From: Bacteroidales bacterium
GTDB lineage: Bacteria; Bacteroidota; Bacteroidia; Bacteroidales; VadinHA17
NCBI GenBank assembly: GCA_025454795.1
Contig: JALONT010000024.1
Coordinates: forward strand, 1-57,067
DNA length: 57,067 bases
Reading direction: 5' to 3'
A model generated the notes under the pieces. The model ran no database searches, had not been told where the DNA came from, and was given only the letters and a program-made list of their open reading frames with translations. How positions within the stretch are numbered: the first letter of the stretch is position 1; each line of letters starts with the position of its first letter. Positions 1-6,502 of the stretch are shown one piece after another. The position numbers were made by a program, and so were the translations under genes.

Positions 1-105
1 CCTTAAACCTTAAACCTTAAACCTTAAACCTTAAACCTTAAACCTTAAACCTTAAACCTTAAACCTTAAACCTTAAACCTTAAACCTTAAACCTTAAACT
101 TTAAA
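1..105. repeat. 7-bp tandem array, unit CCTTAAA
   Basis: Fourteen perfect CCTTAAA units fill 1-98, followed by a degenerate CTTTAAA at 99-105. The window opens inside the array, so its true length is unknown. It ends 25 bases before the ATG of the sugar transferase gene and so forms or abuts its leader. Confidence 0.97.
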
Positions 106-130
106 CTTATCAGTTATACCTCTTTTGATT

Positions 131-1582
131 ATGGATATTTTTAGTTCCCTTGTTCGTCTTAAAATAATTCCGTTTTTAAAGAAATGGAATTTATTGAACA
201 GTATCCTGGGTGCTATTGACATTCTTGCAATTACGCTTGCTTTCCAGTTCTCATATTATATTAATTACCTTTCTACCGGAGGCTTCTTTTTCACTGAAAG
301 AAATTTCCTTTTTCTTTACCTCTCTATTATGCCTTTATGGCTGATAGTACTATACTTTATTAATATTGCAGAAATCCCCAGAACTAAAAGGTACCGTGTC
401 CTGTTTCTGGAATATTTTCAATCCGCTTTAGTAATTGGTATTCTTCTTCTGCTTGTTTATTTCATGTTTAAGATGGCCTGGATCTCCAGGCTGTTTTTGA
501 TAGAATTCACCATTCTGGGATTCGTATTCCTGTTAACTGTCAGGGTTCTTGAATATAAAGTATTTAAAATATACAGGGCGAAAGGATATAATTATGTTAA
601 TGTCGTTCTGATAGCAGATGATTCTTCCATACCATTTATTGAGAGACTGATAGCAAATCCGGAATGGGGATACAGGATAATTTCAATATTCAGCGAATCC
701 GTTAAGGTTAAAGAAAAATACGAAAAAACAATAATTCTTCTTCAGGAGGAGTACCTGGCAGTTCTCCATGACCTCATGGAAGGTGATATTATTGATGAAG
801 TTCTTTACGTTAAAAGCAAGGTTGTACCGTCTGAAGTACGTAATGTAATCAGATCATGTGAAGAGCTGGGAGTCACATTCAGACTTAAATATGATGATGA
901 CAGACTTAACCTGACAAATGCAATAAAAACAAATATTGAGAATGAAAAATTCCTGACCTTCATTAATGTACCCTATAACTCATATGCCCTGACTGTGAAA
1001 AAGATCATGGATATAACTTTATCGCTCCTTCTGATTATTCTCTTATCTCCTCTCCTTTTAACTATCTCAATATTGATAAAAATTACCTCGAAAGGGCCAT
1101 TGATATACAAACAATCCAGGGTAGGTCTTCGCGGACGCCAGTTCGATCTCTATAAATTCAGGACAATGATCATAAATGCAGATCAGCTAAGGCAGGAGCT
1201 GGAATCAAAGAATGAAGCTGATGGACCTGTATTCAAAATAAAAGATGATCCCCGTGTAACCGGTATTGGCAATTTTTTGCGAAAAACAGGATTTGATGAA
1301 CTGCCACAGCTGATCAATGTGCTTAAAGGGGAGATGTCGTTAATAGGTCCGCGTCCGCCCCTGAAGGAGGAGACAAAACATTACAAGCGATGGCAGCTGA
1401 GACGCCTCTCTGTTAAACCTGGATTATCGTGTTTCTGGCAGATAAAACCCGACAGGAACAGCATTAAGTTTGAAAAATGGATGGAGATGGACCTGGCATA
1501 TATTGATAACTGGTCGCTCAGGTTAGATTTTATTATCCTTATTAAGACAATCAGGACTGTTTTTCAGAGAACAGGGTTGTGA
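131..1582 (+). CDS. Exopolysaccharide initiating glycosylphosphotransferase (WbaP/WcaJ type)
   Basis: This polyprenyl-phosphate sugar-1-phosphate transferase should start repeat-unit assembly on undecaprenyl phosphate at the inner membrane. The first ~150 residues hold about four to five hydrophobic segments, followed by a soluble nucleotide-binding-like middle part and, from about residue 285, another membrane helix plus the bacterial sugar transferase domain. Visible motifs are KFRTMI, DELPQL, GEMSLIGPRPP and KPGLSCFWQ, all typical of the family. The 483-residue length is normal for full-length members. I chose the ATG at 131; an in-frame TTG at 125 would add two residues. The gene lies just downstream of a CCTTAAA array and is followed by a 9-bp array. 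Which sugar it transfers cannot be read from the sequence. Confidence 0.93.
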   Translation: MDIFSSLVRLKIIPFLKKWNLLNSILGAIDILAITLAFQFSYYINYLSTGGFFFTERNFLFLYLSIMPLWLIVLYFINIAEIPRTKRYRVLFLEYFQSALVIGILLLLVYFMFKMAWISRLFLIEFTILGFVFLLTVRVLEYKVFKIYRAKGYNYVNVVLIADDSSIPFIERLIANPEWGYRIISIFSESVKVKEKYEKTIILLQEEYLAVLHDLMEGDIIDEVLYVKSKVVPSEVRNVIRSCEELGVTFRLKYDDDRLNLTNAIKTNIENEKFLTFINVPYNSYALTVKKIMDITLSLLLIILLSPLLLTISILIKITSKGPLIYKQSRVGLRGRQFDLYKFRTMIINADQLRQELESKNEADGPVFKIKDDPRVTGIGNFLRKTGFDELPQLINVLKGEMSLIGPRPPLKEETKHYKRWQLRRLSVKPGLSCFWQIKPDRNSIKFEKWMEMDLAYIDNWSLRLDFIILIKTIRTVFQRTGL

Positions 1583-1595
1583 AGAAAGTGCCTAG

Positions 1596-1680
1596 AGTAC
1601 TTAAAGTACTTAGAGTACTTAGAGTACTTAGAGTACTTAGAGTGCCTTGAGTACTTAGAGTTAGAAGACGGAAGACGGAA
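1596..1680. repeat. Composite array: AGTACTTAG 9-mers then GAAGACG 7-mers
   Basis: Seven 9-bp units related to AGTACTTAG occupy 1596-1658. AGTTAGAAG and two GAAGACG-type 7-mers follow. The junction word at 1650-1667 (agtacttagagttagaag) recurs exactly at 3044-3061, in the same orientation, on the other side of the DUF4143 ATPase gene. Confidence 0.93.
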
Positions 1681-1684
1681 GATC

Positions 1685-1702
1685 GTTCCGCTATCGCGGA
1701 AC
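1685..1702. repeat. Hairpin GTTCCGC-TATC-GCGGAAC at the ATPase 3' end
   Basis: This is a perfect 7-bp stem with a 4-base loop. The stop codon (1691-1693) and last codons of the minus-strand ATPase lie inside it. No T-run follows, so I do not call it an intrinsic terminator. Similar short GC-rich palindromes occur at 3531-3548, 18861-18878 and 51438-51453. Confidence 0.8.
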
Positions 1703-2911
1703 CTTCAATTTCAAAAACTCCCAGACAGGTATAACATGGGCAGTCAGTCCATTAGCGGTGAATGTGTCAGTCTGGTTCAGAGTTATGATTATCCCTTCAT
1801 TCAGTTTGAAAAAAGCAAGCGCCTCATACAATCCTTTAAGCTCCCTGTCAAGATTATCCCTGTCAAGGGTATGACATACCTGGAAAGCCAGAGGTTTCTT
1901 TCCTTTTTGCGTCACTATAAAATCACATTCACTTTTCCCTGAGAAATAGAATATAGACTTGTATAATGAACGAAGCTTATTATATACGGTATTCTCCAGC
2001 TTCCGGCCCCGGTCATCGGTAAATGATGCAGAGTTGATGGTAATCAGACCGTTATCAGCAGAATAAATTTTTCGCGGACTTATCATTTGGGATCTTACGG
2101 AATAACTGAAGCAGGGCACAAAGTGAAACAGGTATGATGATTCAAAATGTGAGAAATACTCAAGGATAGTGCTGGTTGATGCTATGCCTACAACTTGTTT
2201 CAGTTTAGAGCCGGTTACCCGGTTACCTATGTTTGAAATGAGCCACAGGGCAAGTCTCTGTAATCCTTTTATGTCCCTTATCCCATATCTTACGACAATG
2301 TCACGTATAAGAATATCCTCAAAAAGGTCTGCCAGTATCTCTTCCCTTCCGGCAGTGATAAACTCCGGGAAACCTCCTGTATTCATGTACATTGCTGCAG
2401 ACGTTTCACCGGCTTTCATTTTTGTCGCTTTCAGAAACTCGCTATAGGAGAACGGAAAGAGCTCGATGTCTATGTGGCGGCCTGTCAGCTTAGTTCCAAG
2501 CTCCCGGCTCAGGAGAGATGCATTTGACCCGGTTATGACTACTTTATAGTTCTCATCCAGTTTCTGACGTATATATCTTTCCCAAGCTTTTACTTCCTGT
2601 ATTTCGTCAAAAAAGAGTATTCGTGAACCTGAATCGATTATCACTTCATCAAGACGCAGGAAATCATTATTGTCAAACCCATAGAGCCGGTTATCGTCAA
2701 AATTAAGGTAAAAGGCATCAGGATATTTTTTGGCAATAAGCTGATAGAGCAAAGTACTTTTGCCACATCGTCTTATGCCTGTCAGAATGAGCGTATACTT
2801 CCCGGGGATTTGAAAACCGGACAATGCATCACGGGGAACACCTGTTTTAGCCTTTGAAACCGCCTCTTTCTGGAGTTCCCATATTTTTTTTATATCAGAC
2901 TTCAGTAACAT
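1691..2911 (-). CDS. AAA_14/DUF4143 family ATPase
   Basis: This P-loop ATPase belongs to the multicopy Bacteroidota AAA_14 plus DUF4143 family, whose biological role is not settled. Walker A is GIRRCGKST at residues 45-53, and Walker B with the family DEIQ signature is RILFFDEIQ near residue 100. The C-terminal third carries a DUF4143/nuclease-fold-like segment with SECDFIV and then FQVCH where relatives often read EVK, so a nuclease-like lysine may be missing. At 406 residues it is of normal length. It starts at ATG 2909-2911. The gene is bracketed by same-orientation composite arrays at 1596-1680 and 3033-3143 and ends inside a hairpin, which suggests an acquired cassette rather than part of the polysaccharide locus. 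Confidence 0.88.
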   Translation of the reverse strand: MLLKSDIKKIWELQKEAVSKAKTGVPRDALSGFQIPGKYTLILTGIRRCGKSTLLYQLIAKKYPDAFYLNFDDNRLYGFDNNDFLRLDEVIIDSGSRILFFDEIQEVKAWERYIRQKLDENYKVVITGSNASLLSRELGTKLTGRHIDIELFPFSYSEFLKATKMKAGETSAAMYMNTGGFPEFITAGREEILADLFEDILIRDIVVRYGIRDIKGLQRLALWLISNIGNRVTGSKLKQVVGIASTSTILEYFSHFESSYLFHFVPCFSYSVRSQMISPRKIYSADNGLITINSASFTDDRGRKLENTVYNKLRSLYKSIFYFSGKSECDFIVTQKGKKPLAFQVCHTLDRDNLDRELKGLYEALAFFKLNEGIIITLNQTDTFTANGLTAHVIPVWEFLKLKVPR

Positions 2912-2952
2912 GAATTATTGTTTGTTACAAATCTACAAATTTGTTTGTTATT

Positions 2953-2992
2953 ATCAAACATAATTGTATTCTACTATCAAACAAAATTGTAT
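2953..2992 (-). promoter_or_regulatory. Candidate Bacteroidota promoter with 17-bp direct repeats
   Basis: On the minus strand TTTG (2982-2985) is followed after 19 bases by TATGTTTG (2955-2962), matching the Bacteroidota -33/-7 pattern TTTG...TAnnTTTG, about 44 bases before the ATPase ATG. The region also holds two 17-bp direct repeats (2953-2969 and 2976-2992) that differ at one base. They could be an operator. Confidence 0.4.
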
Positions 2993-3032
2993 AAGCAATA
3001 TTTAAAAGAAATTAATCTTGTCTCACCAGCCC

Positions 3033-3143
3033 TGAGTACTTAGAGTACTTAGAGTTAGAAGTCGGAAGACGAAAGTCGGAAGACCGAAGACAAAAGACAA
3101 AAGACCCAAGAACCAAGTCGGAAGTCGGAAGTCGGAAGACGGC
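3033..3143. repeat. Second composite array: AGTACTTAG then (A)AGTCGGA 7-mers
   Basis: Two AGTACTTAG units lead into the same AGTTAGAAG junction found at 1659-1667, then a degenerate run of 7-mers (gaagtcgg, gaagacg, aaaagac variants) to about 3143. The order and orientation match the array on the other side of the ATPase gene. The next 600 bases up to the second ATPase hold only repeats and no supportable gene. Confidence 0.9.
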
Positions 3144-3344
3144 CACCTATGCTAAATCTTCGGTGGTTAAAAGAAGACGGAAGACACATCATTTTAAAAT
3201 TTCTTCCCGGCCTTGCTCCGCCACTTTCGTCTACCATAGGTCGACTTCGACGACCGAAGGCCGAAGCGGCTATGCGAAGACGATGGAGGAGCTACCCTTT
3301 ATACACATCTCTTACAAATTCAAAAATAATCACCGGGTCAGTAG

Positions 3345-3401
3345 GAGATTCCTCATTTCGTCAACCTTCACTTTGTTCAGGTTGGCTTCATTCGGAATGA
3401 C
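3345..3401 (-). repeat. REP-like element, GTCATTCCGAA...GAGGAATCTC skeleton
   Basis: Read on the minus strand the segment runs from GTCATTCCGAATG to GAAATGAGGAATCTC, a short dispersed element of a type common between genes in Bacteroidota. Short open frames across it have no protein-like composition. Confidence 0.6.
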
Positions 3402-3421
3402 AGGGTATTTTATTTCTAAGG

Positions 3422-3502
3422 GGGGAGGGAAGCAGGGGCGTTTCGAACAGGAGTTGGCACAGTCAAGAAAAAATTATACGAAACGCCCCTGCTTCCCTCC
3501 CC
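3422..3502. repeat. Perfect 24-bp inverted repeat with a 33-base spacer
   Basis: The arm at 3422-3445 (begins GGGGAGGGAAGC) is exactly complementary to 3479-3502, with a 33-base AT-rich spacer between them. A transcript would fold into a very stable stem-loop. No poly-T tract follows, and the spacer is too short for a transposase. It lies between REP-like elements of opposite orientation. Confidence 0.93.
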
Positions 3503-3520
3503 AATCCATCAAAGCAACTT

Positions 3521-3620
3521 GTCATCCCGAATCCCGCTTAGGCGGGATGAGGGATCTCATCGTATTATAAACCAATCGGTTACAAAATGTTGTCATAAGT
3601 AACGAAGTGAGGTATCTCCA
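3521..3620 (+). repeat. Two further REP-like elements
   Basis: 3521-3557 reads GTCATCCCGA, then a hairpin with 7-bp stem ATCCCGC/GCGGGAT (3531-3548), then GAGGGATCTC. A shorter derivative at about 3591-3618 reads GTCATAAGTAACGAAGTGAG then GTATCTCC. Both share the skeleton of the inverted copy at 3345-3401. Confidence 0.55.
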
Positions 3621-3737
3621 TCCCATTCCACAAATCATCCTTAATTGATTTAAAACAAGGCATTATCTTGTTATATTCCCATTTATGTTATATATTTACA
3701 TTCTTATGATACTCATTATGTATATATATTACATTAA

Positions 3738-5027
3738 ATGGAACGTAAAATTGATTTAAAATTAAAAAAGTGGATCAAAAGCAGAAAAAGACTGCCTCTC
3801 ATTGTCCAGGGAGCCAGGCAGGTTGGCAAGACTTTTTCTATCCTTTCGTTTGGCCGGAAGAATTTTGATTCCATGTTGTATTTTAACTTTGAGAGTAACA
3901 GGGAACTTCACAATATTTTTGAGCGTGATCTTTCACCCGTAAGAATAATGAAAGAGTTATCGGTACTTTCGGGCGAAACATTAATCAAGGGAAAAAGTCT
4001 GATCTTCTTCGATGAGATACAGGCATGCAGTAAGGCGATCACCGCATTGAAATATTTTGCAGAGGAGACTCCGGAATACCCGGTCATAGCTGCCGGCAGC
4101 CTGCTGGGTGTAGCCATTAACCGTGACGGCAACTCATATCCTGTAGGTAAGGTTGAAACTTTAAATATGTATCCCCTTGATTTTGAAGAATATTTATGGG
4201 CTATTGGCCAGAAAGAGGCAACAGAGCTGATACTGGATTCATTTACATCCTTCAGTTCCTGCTCTTTACATGATACTCTTATGGATCATTACCGTACGTA
4301 TCTTTTTACCGGGGGTATGCCACAGGTGTTAAGTGAGTATATTGTAACTAAGGATCAATTGATGACAGGTATTATTAAGAGGAACATCAACAATGCACAT
4401 ATTGCTGACATGGCGAGATATGCAGGAAAATCAGAGACTATCCGGATAATTTCTGCCTATAATTCATTACCCGCTCAACTTGCAAAGGAGAATCATAAAT
4501 TCCAGTATAAGGTGATAAAAAGCGGAGCCAGGGCTGCAGAATACGGATCTGCAATTGACTGGCTTAAAGCTTCAGGAATTGTTCTTTCATGTCACAGGAT
4601 ATCTTCAGGCAAAATTCCCCTCACAGCAAATTCCGATCCGGAGGCTTTTAAACTCTACCATTCCGATACCGGATTACTTACGGCTATGTCCGGTCTTGCT
4701 GAAAAAAACTTATTGGACATAAGCACTGTTGATAGCGGATTTAAGGGAGCTCTTGCTGAGAATTTTGCTGAGGTAGCGCTGACCGCATCAGGATATATAC
4801 CCTTTTACTGGGAATCAGAAGGCAGAGCAGAAGTGGATTTTGTTATTCAGATTAATGATAGTGTCATACCGATTGAAGTCAAGTCATCTGATAATGTCAG
4901 ATCAAGGAGCCTGAATGAATATGTCAGGCGTTTTAAACCGCCATTTTCATACCGTGTCTCAACCAGGAACTTCGGAAATGAAAATAATATAAGAAGCATC
5001 CCGTTTTATTCGCTTTTCTGTATTTGA
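3738..5027 (+). CDS. AAA_14/DUF4143 family ATPase, second copy
   Basis: This is a P-loop ATPase with a C-terminal DUF4143 domain, 429 residues. Walker A is GARQVGKT at residues 25-32, and Walker B is LIFFDEIQ near residue 90. Near residues 365-385 the C-terminus reads AEVDF...IPIEVKSS, a PD-(D/E)xK nuclease-like pattern that is complete here, unlike the copy at 1691-2911. The start at ATG 3738 follows an AT-rich leader. The two ATPases are clearly different subfamily members and are transcribed divergently across about 0.8 kb of repeats. An array of CCGCACG 7-mers begins two bases after the stop codon. The cellular role is unknown; such proteins are often found with toxin/antitoxin-like genes. 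Confidence 0.88.
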   Translation: MERKIDLKLKKWIKSRKRLPLIVQGARQVGKTFSILSFGRKNFDSMLYFNFESNRELHNIFERDLSPVRIMKELSVLSGETLIKGKSLIFFDEIQACSKAITALKYFAEETPEYPVIAAGSLLGVAINRDGNSYPVGKVETLNMYPLDFEEYLWAIGQKEATELILDSFTSFSSCSLHDTLMDHYRTYLFTGGMPQVLSEYIVTKDQLMTGIIKRNINNAHIADMARYAGKSETIRIISAYNSLPAQLAKENHKFQYKVIKSGARAAEYGSAIDWLKASGIVLSCHRISSGKIPLTANSDPEAFKLYHSDTGLLTAMSGLAEKNLLDISTVDSGFKGALAENFAEVALTASGYIPFYWESEGRAEVDFVIQINDSVIPIEVKSSDNVRSRSLNEYVRRFKPPFSYRVSTRNFGNENNIRSIPFYSLFCI

Positions 5028-5028
5028 A

Positions 5029-5110
5029 CCGCACGCCGCACGCCGCACGCCGTACACCGCATGCCACATGCCGGAATACAGTTTTCATTTAGCCAGCGCT
5101 CCCGCTCTGC
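5029..5110. repeat. CCGCACG 7-bp array plus conserved flank, copy A
   Basis: Six units of CCGCACG type (5029-5070) are followed by CCGGAATACAGTT and a further ~35 bases (to CTCTGC) that are also found after the array at 6178. The two copies have the same orientation and bracket the AbiEii-type gene pair. The remainder to 5282 is an AT-rich stretch with short GC-rich palindromic remnants and no gene. Confidence 0.9.
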
Positions 5111-5282
5111 TGGATTTGGCTTCGCCGGGCTCTCCGCCGGTTGGCGGATCGGTTTGTCGCTTTTATCTCAAAATTCGAAACCCACAATTGTTAATTCCTG
5201 TCCTTATATTTGTATTTTTGTAAAAACGATAATACCAGCTGGTTAATATCAAAACAAATAAGACTCATAAACAGCAGAGACT

Positions 5283-5588
5283 ATGGATCAATCAGAGAGG
5301 GATAAGCTTTTAAGGCAAATAATGTGGGATTAAAGTATTAATGAAGAGGATGTTTTAGCTCTTTTTTCAGGGGAAAAAGATAAGGCTGGTCATTATAACC
5401 GGACGTTACTTTTTCAGAAAATACTTGAATCATACTCATGGTTTACTGTTTTAAATATTTATACCCCTGAAGAGATAAATAAGATGTTAACAGCTGATGT
5501 TATTGCCAGACTCAGAGTTCCATCCTTAAGAAAAAAGTATGAATTTGTTAAAAAAAGATTACAGGAAGTTATACCTGTTACAGGATAA
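5283..5588 (+). pseudogene. Broken small partner protein of an AbiEii-type pair
   Basis: From ATG 5283 the frame reads 16 codons ending in IMWD, then TAA at 5331-5333, then continues as a coherent protein (about 85 further residues, ending VIPVTG) to TAA at 5586. Similar small proteins encoded just before AbiEii-like nucleotidyltransferases in Bacteroidota have an aromatic residue after WD, so a single TAT-to-TAA change would explain the stop. The 3' end overlaps the next gene by 50 bases, as expected for a coupled pair. The role as antitoxin-like partner is inferred from position; I recognise the family only by its usual context. Readthrough or an internal start is possible but unsupported. 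Confidence 0.65.
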
Positions 5589-6075
5589 GTTTTTAAGATG
5601 GTGGATCAATCTGGGATTACCTTTTTATTTGACAGGAGAGACAGCCCTGGGACATTTTTATTTAAACCATCGCTGCAGCGAAGACCTTGATTTTTTTGTG
5701 AACAGAGATCCTCTGTATTTTGGCCTTCCTGACACTCCCCTGAATATATTATCGAATAAAATGACAGCTATTTTATTAAGGGATGAGCCAAAAGACATTT
5801 TCGACATTGTCCATATTGCGCTCAATTATTCTTTTAACTGGCAGGCTATCTTCGATGATGCAAAACAGAATTCAGCTATAAATGAGATTGACATTGAAGA
5901 GAGATTATGCAGCTTCCCTCCTGAAATGTTTAAATCCATAGACTGGAATATTGTACCTGTCGACATGGAATTTTTCAGCAAGACACTGCGCCGGATCGCG
6001 GATGACTTCCTTTTAGGTCGCGATAATTCACTTTGCCAGATTATCAATCCTTTATCTGAAGCTAAACCTTTATAA
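5539..6075 (+). CDS. AbiEii/AbiGii-type nucleotidyltransferase, internally deleted
   Basis: The N-terminus has the family pattern LTGETALGHFYL...HRCSEDLDFF, that is, the G-T-A-L segment and the D-x-D metal site. It then jumps after VNRDPLYFG almost directly to PLNILSNKMTAILLRDEPKDIFDI, which in relatives comes much later. The region between, which in full-length members carries the third catalytic acidic residue, appears to be missing, and 178 residues is short for the family. The gene overlaps the broken upstream partner and is bracketed by direct repeat copies at 5029 and 6178. I therefore read it as a decayed toxin-like gene that probably lacks activity, although the frame itself is open. 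Confidence 0.72.
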   Translation: MNLLKKDYRKLYLLQDKFLRWWINLGLPFYLTGETALGHFYLNHRCSEDLDFFVNRDPLYFGLPDTPLNILSNKMTAILLRDEPKDIFDIVHIALNYSFNWQAIFDDAKQNSAINEIDIEERLCSFPPEMFKSIDWNIVPVDMEFFSKTLRRIADDFLLGRDNSLCQIINPLSEAKPL

Positions 6076-6177
6076 TAGTTGTCCCGGAATTATTTTCCGC
6101 AATTAATGCTCTTCCCATTAAATTATGAGGCTTTGAGGTTTTATGTCCTGGATCTGGTGGTTTCGGTTCAGTACCTA

Positions 6178-6246
6178 CCGCACGCCGCACGCCTCATGCC
6201 GCATGCCGGAATACAGTTGGCAGTTATCCAGCCGCTCCCTCTCTGC
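6178..6246. repeat. CCGCACG 7-bp array plus conserved flank, copy B
   Basis: Four CCGCACG-type units (6178-6205) are followed by CCGGAATACAGTT and a flank matching that of copy A at 5029-5110. The direct orientation on both sides of the 5283-6075 gene pair is clear. Confidence 0.9.
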
Positions 6247-6450
6247 GGGAAGTAGTCTCCCGATTCTCGGGATTTCGTAACTTCGTTCCTCAACTTCCGA
6301 TTTCCTAATTCGGAAATAAGCTGGCAGTTGGCTGATCACATTCAGAAATCGACAGTACACAATCCACAATCCGCAATCCGAAATACCTTCGAACCTCCAC
6401 ACTGTCAAACCTTCGAATCTTCGAATTCTCGAACTTTCGAACAGTCAGAC
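6247..6450. repeat. Repeat-rich gap before the AMP-ligase gene
   Basis: It contains a hairpin around CCCGATTCTCGGG (about 6258-6272), three 7-mers of ACAATCC type (6359-6379), and a degenerate run of CGAATCTT-like 8-mers up to about 6440. No protein-coding signal was seen. Confidence 0.6.
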
Positions 6451-6502
6451 ATGTTGCACTATAATTTTTTTGCTTAATTTAGAACAATTCAAACAGATAG
6501 TT

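Noticed and set aside
1-105. Eukaryotic telomere or contamination
   Set aside because: The unit CCTTAAA differs from known telomere words, and the array runs straight into a bacterial capsule gene.
3422-3502. Rho-independent terminator or MITE with terminal repeats
   Set aside because: There is no T-tract after the stem for a terminator. The spacer of 33 bases and lack of visible target duplications do not support a MITE. I left it as an unexplained inverted repeat.
3149-3570. Overlapping small open frames of 83 and 135 codons
   Set aside because: They run across REP-like elements and the 24-bp inverted repeat and have no protein-like composition.
6470-6502. TTG start for the AMP-ligase
   Set aside because: It is possible, but ATG 6503 is in frame and begins just before the conserved region; the extra 11 residues show no family similarity.
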